Translations under genes and position numbers: made by a program
Part shown: piece by piece, positions 7,448 through 14,761 of the stretch
Layout of the letters: every line of letters begins with the position of its first letter
Numbering within the stretch: the stretch's first letter is position 1
The notes under the pieces: generated by a model
What the model was told of the DNA's origin: nothing
The model's input: the letters and a program-made list of their open reading frames with translations, nothing else
The model's database searches: none
NCBI GenBank assembly: GCA_000432435.1
Contig: HF993120.1
Coordinates: 1 to 32,284 of the forward strand
Length of the DNA stretch: 32,284 nt
Origin: Eubacterium sp. CAG:180
GTDB taxonomy: Bacteria > Bacillota > Clostridia > Oscillospirales > Acutalibacteraceae
Direction of reading: 5' to 3'

Positions 7448-8116
7448 TTATTTATCTTTTTTCGGATTTTTAACTCCGGTTATCTGCGGAACGTTACCGA
7501 GAATAGCTGCCACAACGGTTGTTATGATTATTTCCGGAACCATATAAAGGCCGTTATAGAATACCGAATAAACTATCGACAGAGCCGTACCGGAATATTT
7601 GCCGAGTATACTCTCTCCTATCTTATAGAAGCCCTCCTGAGAGAAGAACCATTCGGCCCATGCTCCGTAGAATATCGCACCCGATATAATATGAACAATA
7701 TACCTTAAGAGCAGGGCGACAAATACGCCGAGTGCAAGCTCCAATGCCGGTTTTTTGAATTTGCCCTTAAACATACCGCCGACGCCGAGTATGGTATAAG
7801 CGAGCACATAGTCTAGAAGGCAAACGCATATTGCCTGCCAAACAGCCATTTGGTCTTCGCCCGGCAGGAACATAGCCGAAACCACCTTAGCACCCATTAT
7901 CATCTGCAAAAGTGAATAGGTAAAGCCGCTGAGCAACCCCCATTTCACACCGTATCTGTAAGAAATGAGAACTACCGGGAACATACTTGCAAGCGTTATT
8001 GTTCCTCCGAACGGAAGCTCAAGTCCCAAAAGCTTTGAAACGAGTTCCAATACCACAGCTATTGCAAGAAGCAATGCGCTTTCTGTGAGTCTTTTTGTAG
8101 AATTTCTTTTTTCCAC
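7448..8116 (-). CDS. thiT: Thiamine ECF transporter substrate-binding (S) component
   Basis: This 222-residue, very hydrophobic protein of the ThiT/YuaJ family binds thiamine in the membrane and works with a shared ECF module (EcfA, EcfA', EcfT), which is not in the window. About six membrane segments are visible. Family features include LTESALLLAIAVVLELVSKL at the N-terminus, the GLLSGFTYSLLQMI region, and the tryptophan/tyrosine-rich FYGAWAEWFF motif near the thiamine pocket. The longest ORF begins at TTG 8134, but GTG 8116 (MEKRNST) is preferred, with AGAGGG nine bases upstream. A TPP riboswitch upstream independently supports thiamine as substrate. Confidence 0.92.
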   Translation of the reverse strand: MEKRNSTKRLTESALLLAIAVVLELVSKLLGLELPFGGTITLASMFPVVLISYRYGVKWGLLSGFTYSLLQMIMGAKVVSAMFLPGEDQMAVWQAICVCLLDYVLAYTILGVGGMFKGKFKKPALELALGVFVALLLRYIVHIISGAIFYGAWAEWFFSQEGFYKIGESILGKYSGTALSIVYSVFYNGLYMVPEIIITTVVAAILGNVPQITGVKNPKKDK

Positions 8117-8132
8117 AATATCAATCCCTCTC

Positions 8133-8172
8133 AAAAAAATTAAGCCTTACGATATGAAAATACCGTAAGGCT
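8133..8172 (-). terminator. Terminator of the TPP riboswitch
   Basis: On the minus strand AGCCTTACG (8164-8172) pairs with CGTAAGGCT (8143-8151) and is followed by TAATTTTTTT. The alternative antiterminator pairs TAATCTCAGCC (minus strand, 8169-8179) with GGCTGAGATTA in the aptamer (8238-8248), 11 perfect pairs. That helix uses part of the terminator stem and conserved aptamer bases, so TPP binding should favour termination. Confidence 0.9.
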
Positions 8173-8180
8173 GAGATTAT

Positions 8181-8273
8181 ACTACCTACGACGGCATTAT
8201 CCGTATCAGGTTAAAGGGTCAAAGGAGCATTTATCCTTAATCTCAGCCGGCTTTTGCGCCGACACCCCCGATA
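8181..8273 (-). ncRNA. TPP riboswitch aptamer (THI element)
   Basis: The conserved landmarks appear in order on the minus strand: CGGGGGTG, GGCTGAGATTA, GACCCTTT, AACCTGATACGGATAATGCC, then GTCGTAGG. These match the THI box (CTGAGA, ACCCTT, GAACCTGATCTGGATAATGCC). It binds thiamine pyrophosphate and represses thiT in cis by forming the downstream terminator. Confidence 0.96.
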
Positions 8274-8326
8274 TTAAACTATCGCAATAAAGCTGCACAC
8301 GCGAAGTACAACTAAGCTTTAAAAAT

Positions 8327-8355
8327 ATTATAATTCAGCGACGGAAACTTGTCAA
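8327..8355 (-). promoter_or_regulatory. Promoter of thiT
   Basis: Full consensus on the minus strand: -35 TTGACA (8350-8355) and -10 TATAAT (8327-8332) with a 17-bp spacer. The predicted start, near 8320, leaves about 45 bases before the aptamer. Confidence 0.9.
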
Positions 8356-8384
8356 GAATTCAGGACAGACCAAAGCGTGAAAAA

Positions 8385-8427
8385 GTAAAAAATAAAAACG
8401 GCAAGCATCAAATGATACTTACCGTTT
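8385..8427 (-). terminator. Terminator after tRNA-Cys
   Basis: On the minus strand a 14-bp stem with two G-U pairs (8414-8427 with 8396-8409) and a 4-base loop is followed by TTTTTATTTTTT. It starts 4 bp after the tRNA-Cys CCA. Confidence 0.9.
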
Positions 8428-8430
8428 ATT

Positions 8431-8505
8431 TGGAGGCGACACCCAGATTTGAACTGGGGAATCAGGGTTTTGCAGACCCATGCCTTACCACTTGGCTATG
8501 TCGCC
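8431..8505 (-). tRNA. tRNA-Cys (GCA)
   Basis: 75 bases with an encoded CCA. The anticodon loop is CTGCAAA and the acceptor is GGCGACA/TGTCGCC with discriminator U, as expected for Cys. It is separated from the other four tRNAs by a strong terminator hairpin, and no promoter is visible in the 25 bases before it. Confidence 0.96.
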
Positions 8506-8530
8506 TTATTTCTGTGTCATTGGATTTAGG

Positions 8531-8566
8531 AAAAAAGGACGCTTAATATTTTTAAGCGTCCTTTTT
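8531..8566. terminator. Terminator hairpin between tRNA-Gly and tRNA-Cys
   Basis: A perfect 10-bp stem (8536-8545 with 8553-8562, AGGACGCTTA as one arm), extendable by flanking A/T pairs, is followed by TTTTTT on the minus strand. It directly abuts the CCA end of tRNA-Gly. It should end most transcripts from the tRNA promoter before tRNA-Cys. Confidence 0.85.
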
Positions 8567-8641
8567 GGAGCGGATGACGAGGCTCGAACTCGCTACCTCC
8601 ACCTTGGCAAGGTGGCGCTCTACCGGATGAGCTACATCCGC
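8566..8641 (-). tRNA. tRNA-Gly (GCC)
   Basis: 76 bases with an encoded CCA. Anticodon stem-loop CCACC-TTGCCAA-GGTGG, acceptor GCGGATG/CATCCGC, discriminator U. Confidence 0.97.
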
Positions 8642-8646
8642 ATTTA

Positions 8647-8722
8647 TGGTGCCTCCGATCGGAATCGAACCAATGACACGGGGATTTTCAGTCCCCTGCT
8701 CTACCGACTGAGCTACAGAGGC
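8647..8722 (-). tRNA. tRNA-Phe (GAA)
   Basis: 76 bases with an encoded CCA. Anticodon stem-loop GGGGA-CTGAAAA-TCCCC, acceptor GCCTCTG/CGGAGGC with one wobble pair, discriminator A. Confidence 0.97.
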
Positions 8723-8726
8723 AAAT

Positions 8727-8803
8727 TGGCGACCTGGATCGGGATCGAACCGACGACCTCTAGCGTGACAGGCTAGCGTTCTAACCAGCTGAACTACCAG
8801 GCC
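8727..8803 (-). tRNA. tRNA-Asp (GTC)
   Basis: 77 bases with an encoded CCA. Anticodon stem-loop CTAGC-CTGTCAC-GCTAG, acceptor GGCCTGG/CCAGGTC with one wobble pair, discriminator G as usual for Asp. Confidence 0.97.
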
Positions 8804-8807
8804 ATAA

Positions 8808-8883
8808 TGGTGGGAACAATAGGGCTCGAACCTATGACCCTCTGCTTGTAAGGCAGATGCTCTCCCAGCTGAGCTATGCTCCC
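8808..8883 (-). tRNA. tRNA-Val (TAC)
   Basis: 76 bases with an encoded CCA. Anticodon stem-loop TCTGC-CTTACAA-GCAGA, acceptor GGGAGCA/TGTTCCC with one wobble pair, discriminator A. It is the first tRNA of the cluster; spacers to the next three genes are only 4-5 bases. Confidence 0.97.
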
Positions 8884-8916
8884 ATTTGTTGGCCGCCGTT
8901 TTCTGACGGCTGAAAT

Positions 8917-8945
8917 AAGATAACATATTTTAAGCCCGATGTCAA
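8917..8945 (-). promoter_or_regulatory. Promoter of the tRNA cluster
   Basis: On the minus strand, -35 TTGACA (8940-8945) and -10 TATCTT (8917-8922) have a 17-bp spacer. It lies about 35 bp before tRNA-Val, with a short GCCG/CGGC hairpin in the 5' leader. Confidence 0.8.
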
Positions 8946-9054
8946 CACTAATTTGCAAAAAAATTAATTTTTTTATTTTTTCGGTCTCGGCACCGTTTTA
9001 TTATATATTACATTATATGAATTGTAAAGATTTTTGTTATTTTCCTCTTTTGTG

Positions 9055-9083
9055 TTTACTTTTAAGATTTAGTGTGCTAAAAT
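9055..9083 (+). promoter_or_regulatory. Likely promoter of the yerC-methyltransferase-hslO operon
   Basis: -35 TTTACT (9055-9060) and -10 TAAAAT (9078-9083) have a 17-bp spacer. The surrounding 8946-9251 stretch is AT-rich and holds no convincing gene; its long leader (about 160 bases) includes a 12-bp palindrome at 9188-9199. Confidence 0.5.
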
Positions 9084-9187
9084 ATAAAAACAACATGGCG
9101 ATTTCATTATTGATTTTTGCCTGTTTTTTTCACTTTGAAACCAACTGCGCGTAATTTAAATATGCGGCTGTTTCGGCTCCTTGATTT

Positions 9188-9199
9188 TTGCCGCGGCAA
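9188..9199. repeat. 12-bp palindrome in the yerC leader
   Basis: TTGCCGCGGCAA is a perfect GC-centred palindrome 52 bp before the yerC start, in an otherwise AT-rich leader. It could be an operator or a coincidental site; it lacks the loop needed for a good RNA hairpin. Confidence 0.3.
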
Positions 9200-9251
9200 G
9201 GGGCTCGCAAGGCCAAAACAATATCGCGGTGCGAAAGGCATTGGAATTATT

Positions 9252-9548
9252 ATGAACAGTAAATTAAAAAACGCCGATACGGACTTTCTTTTTGACTGCG
9301 TGCTCTCCTTAAAGACCCATGAGGAATGTTATGATTTTTTTGAGGATCTGTGCACCGTAACCGAGCTTAAGGCTATATCTCAGAGAATAGTCGTGGCCAA
9401 AATGCTGTCTGACGATCGCGTTTACAGCGACATCGTAAAGGAGACAGGCGCGTCCACAGCCACAATTAGTCGAGTTAACCGTTCTCTTCAATTCGGCTGC
9501 AACGGATACGAAAAAATCTTTGAGCGCGTCGAAGAAAAAGACAAATAA
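9252..9548 (+). CDS. YerC/TrpR-like DNA-binding regulator
   Basis: This 98-residue protein of the YerC/YecD family (TrpR superfamily) is all helical. The core reads LCTVTELKAISQRIVVAKML, then a helix-turn-helix YSDIVKETGASTATISRVNRSL with the recognition helix TISRV. Family proteins bind DNA as dimers; their targets and any ligand in Bacillota are not settled. The start at ATG 9252 gives the normal family length; the SD is weak. It is followed after two bases by the methyltransferase, with which it is probably cotranscribed. The palindrome in its own leader is a candidate autoregulatory site. Confidence 0.82.
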   Translation: MNSKLKNADTDFLFDCVLSLKTHEECYDFFEDLCTVTELKAISQRIVVAKMLSDDRVYSDIVKETGASTATISRVNRSLQFGCNGYEKIFERVEEKDK

Positions 9549-9550
9549 AT

Positions 9551-10300
9551 ATGAGTTACGGTTATTTTGCGGAATTCTATGACAGCTTCACAGATGACGT
9601 GAATTATGACAAAATCGAAAAATTTGTATGCTCCCTGTTATCCCGAGAAGGAATAAACGGGGGGCTTTTGCTTGACCTTGCGTGCGGTACGGGTTCTCTC
9701 GCGGTGCGCCTCTCCGAAAAGGGGTATTCCGTAATAGGCACCGATATGTCTCCCGAAATGCTGTCGGTTGCACAGCAAAAGGCGGCAGTTAAAAATGCCG
9801 ACATACTCTTCTTGTGCCAGGATATGACACAGCTTAATCTTTACGGCACAATCATCTGCACCGTATGCACGCTCGACAGTCTGAATCACCTCAAAAGTCT
9901 TGACGAAATAAAAAAAGTGTTTTCCCTCGTTTCGCTTTTTACGGAGGAGGGCGGCATTTTCGTTTTTGACGTCAACACCCTTTACAAGCACAAAAAAGTT
10001 CTCGGTAACAATGCGTTTATCTATGAAAACGGCGACGCTCTTTGCGCGTGGCAAAACAGCCTTGACGGCGACACGGTAAATATTGAGCTTGACTTCTTTG
10101 CGGAAGCGGATAACGGCCTTTACGAGAGATATTCGGAAAGCTTTTCCGAACGCGCATATGAGCTTTGCGACATAGAGAATGCTCTCACCGAAGCGGGCTT
10201 TGAAATCATAGGAATTTATGACGGATATGACAACACACCTATAAGCGACAATTCACAAAGAGCCGTATTTGCGGCTCGGAAAGGCAAAAACAATGGGTAA
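9551..10300 (+). CDS. Class I SAM-dependent methyltransferase
   Basis: This 249-residue Rossmann-fold methyltransferase has motif I LLDLACGTGSLAVRL, with the SAM-binding acidic residue in VIGTDMSPEML. Motif II-like DILFLCQDMTQL and post-motif TLDSLNHL follow. It resembles the small-molecule or ubiE-like methyltransferases often annotated only as methyltransferase domain proteins. The substrate is unknown. The start at ATG 9551 lies two bases after the yerC stop, and its end overlaps hslO by 8 bp, so all three are likely translationally coupled. Confidence 0.88.
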   Translation: MSYGYFAEFYDSFTDDVNYDKIEKFVCSLLSREGINGGLLLDLACGTGSLAVRLSEKGYSVIGTDMSPEMLSVAQQKAAVKNADILFLCQDMTQLNLYGTIICTVCTLDSLNHLKSLDEIKKVFSLVSLFTEEGGIFVFDVNTLYKHKKVLGNNAFIYENGDALCAWQNSLDGDTVNIELDFFAEADNGLYERYSESFSERAYELCDIENALTEAGFEIIGIYDGYDNTPISDNSQRAVFAARKGKNNG

Positions 10301-11168
10301 GCTCGTAAGAATGATAGACGAAGAAGGTACGCTTTCCGTAATAGCTGCGGACAGCACCGATATAGTACGCGAAATGCGCTCAATACACGGCACGTCAAAG
10401 GTTTGCTCCGCCGCACTCGGCAGAATGCTTACCGCGGCCACCATGATGGGCAGCACTCTCAAAGGGAAAGACGATTCAATCACGGTAAAAATAAACGGCG
10501 GCGGTCCGTGCGGCACGGTTTTGGCGGTTTCGGACTCCGACGGCAATGTCAGAGGCTGCATAGGCAAAGCCGATATTTCTTTGCCTCTAAACAAAAAAGG
10601 AAAGCTCGATGTTGCCGGAGCTGTCGGCAACAACGGCTTTGTAACAGTTATTAAAGACCTCGGGCTTAAGGAACCGTACATCGGCAAAACTCCGATAGTA
10701 TCCGGAGAGATAGCCGAGGATATAACCTCATATTACGCCGTCAGCGAACAAATACCCACGGTTTGCGCGCTCGGCGTTCTCACGGAGCATGACAACGGCG
10801 AAATAATATGCGCCGGCGGATTTATGATACAGCTGCTCCCAACGGCCGACGACACGATAATAGAAAGAGTTGAAGAGAGCATAAAAGACCTGCCGCCCGT
10901 CACAAAAATGCTTTCCGACGGTATGACTCCCGAAGAAATATGTAAAAAGGCACTCTCAAAATTCAACCTGCAGCTGCTTGACGAAACGAATACGGCTTAT
11001 CGCTGCACATGCTCGCGCGAAAGAGTCGAAAAGGCTCTCATCGCAACAGGCAAGAGCGGTCTCTCGGAGATGGCTGAGGATGAAACCACAGAGGTTGTCT
11101 GCAACTTCTGCCACAAAAAATATCATTTCTCAAAAGAAGAGATTCAAAAAATGCTCAAAAGAGTTTAA
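10293..11168 (+). CDS. hslO: Redox-regulated chaperone Hsp33
   Basis: Hsp33 holds unfolding proteins in the cytoplasm and is activated when its zinc-bound cysteines are oxidised. The product is 291 residues, the normal length. Near the C-terminus the zinc motif is present as CTCSRERV and, 30-odd residues later, CNFCHKKYHF (CxC...CxxC). The body shows the family sequence INGGGPCGTVLAVSDSDG and the loop QIPTVCALGVL. The ORF extends upstream, but ATG 10293 (MGKLVRMIDEEG) is chosen by homology and GGAAAGG upstream; it overlaps the methyltransferase end by 8 bp. It is the last gene of the operon, before a bidirectional terminator. Confidence 0.95.
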   Translation: MGKLVRMIDEEGTLSVIAADSTDIVREMRSIHGTSKVCSAALGRMLTAATMMGSTLKGKDDSITVKINGGGPCGTVLAVSDSDGNVRGCIGKADISLPLNKKGKLDVAGAVGNNGFVTVIKDLGLKEPYIGKTPIVSGEIAEDITSYYAVSEQIPTVCALGVLTEHDNGEIICAGGFMIQLLPTADDTIIERVEESIKDLPPVTKMLSDGMTPEEICKKALSKFNLQLLDETNTAYRCTCSRERVEKALIATGKSGLSEMAEDETTEVVCNFCHKKYHFSKEEIQKMLKRV

Positions 11169-11189
11169 AATCTAATTCACAAGCGCATA

Positions 11190-11223
11190 AAAAGACCGAT
11201 TCGCTTTGGCGAATCGGTCTTTT
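11190..11223. terminator. Bidirectional terminator
   Basis: A perfect 15-bp stem (11190-11204 with 11209-11223) with a TTTG loop; GACCGATTCGC is the GC-rich part, with T-tracts on both strands. It separates hslO from the convergent lipoprotein gene. Confidence 0.92.
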
Positions 11224-11254
11224 ACATATATACATATATGCCGTATAAGCTTTT

Positions 11255-12139
11255 TTACTTTTTCACCGCTTTATAAGCCTTGGAAATTTCCGAGAGCTTT
11301 TTATCGAATTCCTCACCGCAAAATTCCTTAAGGCATTTAATGCGATAAGTCGAAAACAGATTGTCGTTTCCGCTTACATCCTCACGACTGACAATATAAA
11401 CATAGTCTCCTGCGATAAACGCCCCTGTTTTGCCGGGTTCTATGGCAGAAACGCTGTCAAAAAAGCCGTCCGGATACGAGGCGTCGTTTTTTCCTATTAC
11501 AACGGTATCGGAATCGGTGTTAACGTTTTCGAGAGCCGCTCCGACCTCGTCTATGCTCGCACCGTCGTTAACGGCACCCGCATACTGCGTAAAATTCTGC
11601 AAAAGTGCCTGCTTTTCAAGCTCATCGGTATCGCTTCCCGACGGGAGATAGCCCGTTACGGCCTTAAAGGCAATAAAATTCTCGGAAAAATACGAACGCA
11701 GTTCATCGTCGGTAACAGGCTCGTCGCCGTTTTCCGAATAGTAATCCGCCATTACGGCATCCTTGTATTTTTTGCTCTCTTCAATTTTTTGGAGATCCTG
11801 CTTGGACACTCCGATGGTATTGTAGTATACGGAAAAGACGTGCCAATAATTATTGACATTTTGCGAAATCTCGTTTTTGTCCTCGGACGAAAGCGAGAGA
11901 GCACGGTTTTTAAATTCCGAATTTACAGCAACATAGGTTGCGACATCGGACAGCGCGGCGTCGGAAATCTCTTGCTGCGACTTGTCCTCATCGGAATTTT
12001 TTTCTATATCATAATAGTAATTATAAACGCCCTCGGAAACGGGTACGCCGTTCACCGAAACGGAGCTTTTTTTATTGCACGACGAAAACGCCAATGTCGC
12101 CGTAAGAACTGTTATAAGCAAAATTACAGCTTTTTTCAA
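11255..12139 (-). CDS. PrsA/SurA-like lipoprotein (divergent peptidyl-prolyl isomerase fold)
   Basis: This 294-residue predicted lipoprotein has lipobox AFSSC (Cys21). The N-terminal part (SVNGVPVSEGVYNYYYDIEK) resembles the SurA/PrsA start domain, followed by a helical region. The C-terminal part (about 155-280) has a parvulin-like tail with PDGFFDSVSAIEPGKTGAF and YVYIVSRED, but the typical rotamase residues are weak, so catalysis is doubtful. It probably assists folding of exported proteins. The start is TTG 12139, with ACGGAGG eight bases upstream; the longer ORF from 12175 runs into the preceding gene. It is the last gene of a three-gene envelope operon. Confidence 0.72.
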   Translation of the reverse strand: MKKAVILLITVLTATLAFSSCNKKSSVSVNGVPVSEGVYNYYYDIEKNSDEDKSQQEISDAALSDVATYVAVNSEFKNRALSLSSEDKNEISQNVNNYWHVFSVYYNTIGVSKQDLQKIEESKKYKDAVMADYYSENGDEPVTDDELRSYFSENFIAFKAVTGYLPSGSDTDELEKQALLQNFTQYAGAVNDGASIDEVGAALENVNTDSDTVVIGKNDASYPDGFFDSVSAIEPGKTGAFIAGDYVYIVSREDVSGNDNLFSTYRIKCLKEFCGEEFDKKLSEISKAYKAVKK

Positions 12140-12147
12140 TCGCCGAA

Positions 12148-12154
12148 CCTCCGT
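12148..12154 (-). promoter_or_regulatory. RBS that sets a TTG start
   Basis: ACGGAGG on the minus strand lies eight bases before TTG 12139. It fixes the start of the PrsA/SurA-like gene and lies just before the stop region of the upstream membrane-protein gene. Confidence 0.75.
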
Positions 12155-12158
12155 TAAA

Positions 12159-12884
12159 TCAGATATTGGTATCATTGTGTGCTTTGAGATATTCGTCGAG
12201 AAGCTGCCTTTTGAGCTTTTCCTCTTCTTTTTCTCTCATAAGCCTTGCGCGAACCTCTTTTTTATTTTTACCGATAACGCCGTTCCTGTAAAACGCCACG
12301 GCGAACATCCCCACAAGTGCTCCGCTTGCGGCACATATAAAGTCGCCCATTGTGTCTATAAGGCCGTAATCCGTTGTCGGCGAAGAGCACTGGAGCGAAA
12401 GTCCGTAGAGGCGGTCCATGGTAAATTCATATATCTCCCAGCCGACGTCAATGCCGAGTGAGAAGCAAAGGCCGAACATCGCCGCGAGAGCCGGAGAAAG
12501 CTTTGAATAATTTTTCTCCTGCATAAGCACCGCAAAATCATAGCCGAACCACGCCGAGATAAAGCCGGAGCAGGTGTGCGTTACTATGTCGAAGCTGCCG
12601 AAATCGGTTCTGTTATTGAGAGTAGAGCCTATTACAACGCAAACAAACATGAACACGTTGAGCATTGTCTGATTTTCGTAGCCGATTCTTATAATAAACG
12701 ATCTGCCGCCGAACACCTGAAAATAGTCCCAAAGATGCGTAAAAAGAATTGCAAATATCGCTTCGAGAAACTCCACCACTGAACCGTGGAAAATACCGTA
12801 AATTCCCCAAAGCATCAAAGCGACGCGAATTAAAAGCCAAAGTATTCTGTGGCTCTGAGGCAAATAGCCGGGATAATTTTTCAT
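12159..12884 (-). CDS. Integral membrane protein, YjdF/DUF2238-like
   Basis: This 241-residue protein has about six hydrophobic segments (for example LLIRVALMLWGIYG, MLNVFMFVCVVIGS, LSPALAAMFGLCFSLGIDVG). The conserved polar pattern FDIVTHTCSGF, then GWEIYEF and DTMGDFICAASGALVG, matches what I recall of the DUF2238/YjdF family, whose function is unknown. The C-terminal 40 residues are a charged cytoplasmic tail (RLMREKEEEKLKRQ). ATG 12884 is used rather than TTG 12887; AAAGGA lies about ten bases upstream. It starts 14 bp after the propeller gene and is followed closely by the PrsA/SurA-like gene. Confidence 0.7.
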   Translation of the reverse strand: MKNYPGYLPQSHRILWLLIRVALMLWGIYGIFHGSVVEFLEAIFAILFTHLWDYFQVFGGRSFIIRIGYENQTMLNVFMFVCVVIGSTLNNRTDFGSFDIVTHTCSGFISAWFGYDFAVLMQEKNYSKLSPALAAMFGLCFSLGIDVGWEIYEFTMDRLYGLSLQCSSPTTDYGLIDTMGDFICAASGALVGMFAVAFYRNGVIGKNKKEVRARLMREKEEEKLKRQLLDEYLKAHNDTNI

Positions 12885-12898
12885 CAACCAAAAGTCCT

Positions 12899-14629
12899 TT
12901 ACTTAAATCTTGCTATCATACCCATGCTTGCGGAGCCACTACTGAGGTATTTTGAGCCTATCAGGTCGCCGTTGTCGGAGTATGTGGAGCCGCAGGCTAT
13001 TATCTGACCGTCGGAGAGCACGCATACGCCGCCGAACGAGTCGTCACGACTGCCGCCGTAGCTCTGTATGCTCTTGAGCGAGCCGCCGTTAGAGAAGGTC
13101 ACAACGAGAGCATCTGAGCCTCCGCGGTTTCCTACCGCCTTGAGGTCACGGTTGCTTGAGCACGAGCTTCCCACCGCAACATAACCGTCGTCAGTAGCTT
13201 CTATGGCATTGAATTCCTCATCGAAATAACCCTTTACGGCAGTGTGCCAGCCGAACGAACCGTCACCGTTATATTTCACGACTACCGCGTCAAAGGAGCC
13301 TGCGTTGCCGAGTGACGCGAGGTCGCCGTCCGAGGAATTGCTCTTGCCTGCTATAACGCATCCGCCGTCATTTGCGGGCGTTACCGACACAAAATTGTCT
13401 ATGCCGCTGCCGCCGTACTGCTTGACCCACAGCGTATCGCCGCCGGAGCTTAGCTTTACTACGCCTGCGTCGGCTCTGCCGCGGCTTCGGAACAAAGCGC
13501 CCGATTGGAACGCTCCGACCGCATATATGCTGCCGTCGGAGGCGGTCTTTACATCGTTGAAGGTGTCGCCGTTTCCGCCGAAGGAGCGAACGAAAATCAC
13601 GTCGCCGGACGAAGAGTATTTTACGATGATTGCCTTAGAAGAGCCTACGGCGCCGGCATCCGACGCGTTACCGTCAGATGAAAACGTAATGCCTGCCGCT
13701 ATATATGAGCCGTCCGGAGAAGCACTGACGGAATAGAAGCCGTCCGTTTTGCTTCCGCCGAAGGAACGTATCCATTGTATATCACCCGAGGAATTTAACT
13801 TGTATATAACAGCGTCGTAATCGCCGTAGCTCTGCACGCCGAGATCGGTGGATTTTGAGTAGCCTGCCGCTATTATATTGCCCGAAGAATCGGTATCGAC
13901 GGACGACAATATTATACCGTTATTTGACGGGAGATATTTCTGCCATTGCAGCCTGCCGTCCTTGTCATATTTAATCACGACAGCTGCCGGAGTGCTCTTA
14001 ACCGAAAGATTTTTAAGGCTGCCGTCGTCGGAATTTGCCTGAACCACGGCAACAAAGCCTCCGTCGGGAGTTTTGGCGGTATCGTTAAACGAATCATTAC
14101 CGCTTCCGCCGTAGCTTGAGCCCCAGTTTGCGCTGTTGTCGCCCGGCGTTGCGGGAGAGGTTGTATAGACCATGGTGTATGTGACCGTTTCGCCGCCCGG
14201 CTTTGTAACGACATTCCCGTTTCCGTCGGTTACGGGAAGCTCGGTAACGACGGGTCCGCCCGTGGTAGGCGGCACGATTATCATTGTGGTCAGCACTTCG
14301 CCGCGCGCATTGGTAACCGCCTTGCCGTTCTCGTCCGTAACGGGGATACCGACTTCCTTTGAAATATAGACAACAGAGGTCTTTACATTACCGTCCTCAT
14401 CATAGACAAGCTCGCCGTTTTCGTTTGTTACATCAACTATGGTGGTATCAAGCACAACGGTTACCGCTTCGCCGTTTTCGTCGGTTATCGGCACGCCGTT
14501 TTCATCCGTAACTACCACAACCTCGCCGTCGCCGGAATTTGCGATGTTCTTTTTGCAAGCCGACATTACGCAAAATACGGCAAGCAGCATAACGATGGCA
14601 GCTATGACTATTTTTTTATTTGAATTCAT
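12899..14629 (-). CDS. Lipoprotein with TDENG repeats and a seven-repeat beta-propeller
   Basis: This 576-residue lipoprotein has lipobox VMSAC (Cys25). Residues 36-151 are about four imperfect repeats built on a VTDENG..VT pattern (VTDENGVPITDENGEAVT and variants), probably an extended stalk. Residues about 165-576 hold about seven repeats of roughly 50-60 residues with the pattern (A)VVKYSSSGD..W..SFGGS..D.F.SV....DG.Y.AAG.S.S.DGD, resembling SBBP/WD40-like extracellular beta-propellers. The propeller therefore sits on the outer side of the membrane on a repeat stalk. ATG 14629 is preferred over the ORF start at 14698, with ACGGAGG nine bases upstream. It is the first gene of the operon, with a promoter at 14689-14717. 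The ligand is unknown. Confidence 0.8.
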   Translation of the reverse strand: MNSNKKIVIAAIVMLLAVFCVMSACKKNIANSGDGEVVVVTDENGVPITDENGEAVTVVLDTTIVDVTNENGELVYDEDGNVKTSVVYISKEVGIPVTDENGKAVTNARGEVLTTMIIVPPTTGGPVVTELPVTDGNGNVVTKPGGETVTYTMVYTTSPATPGDNSANWGSSYGGSGNDSFNDTAKTPDGGFVAVVQANSDDGSLKNLSVKSTPAAVVIKYDKDGRLQWQKYLPSNNGIILSSVDTDSSGNIIAAGYSKSTDLGVQSYGDYDAVIYKLNSSGDIQWIRSFGGSKTDGFYSVSASPDGSYIAAGITFSSDGNASDAGAVGSSKAIIVKYSSSGDVIFVRSFGGNGDTFNDVKTASDGSIYAVGAFQSGALFRSRGRADAGVVKLSSGGDTLWVKQYGGSGIDNFVSVTPANDGGCVIAGKSNSSDGDLASLGNAGSFDAVVVKYNGDGSFGWHTAVKGYFDEEFNAIEATDDGYVAVGSSCSSNRDLKAVGNRGGSDALVVTFSNGGSLKSIQSYGGSRDDSFGGVCVLSDGQIIACGSTYSDNGDLIGSKYLSSGSASMGMIARFK

Positions 14630-14688
14630 CGTTTTAAACCTCCGTGTCAGATGAAGCACTTTAAAAACACATAAACATATACGTTCGT

Positions 14689-14717
14689 ATTGTATCATAT
14701 TGCATAAGCTTTTTCAA
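14689..14717 (-). promoter_or_regulatory. Promoter of the envelope operon
   Basis: On the minus strand, -35 TTGAAA (14712-14717) and -10 TACAAT (14689-14694) have a 17-bp spacer. It drives the propeller lipoprotein and two following genes and is divergent from aspS. Confidence 0.7.
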
Positions 14718-14761
14718 TTCAAAAATCATAATATTTGTTACAATATTATGTAATTAAATAC

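Noticed and set aside
8939..9154. 71-codon frame MSTLICKK... upstream of yerC
   Set aside because: Low-complexity, Phe/Leu/Cys-rich translation of AT-rich intergenic DNA; no SD, and the yerC promoter lies within it.
13242..13736. 164-codon frame antisense to the propeller lipoprotein
   Set aside because: Its regular pattern mirrors the propeller repeats on the other strand; no independent signals.
14160..14530. Repeats considered as a CRISPR-like or intergenic repeat array
   Set aside because: They are in frame and encode the TDENG protein repeats; spacing and sequence are not those of CRISPR.
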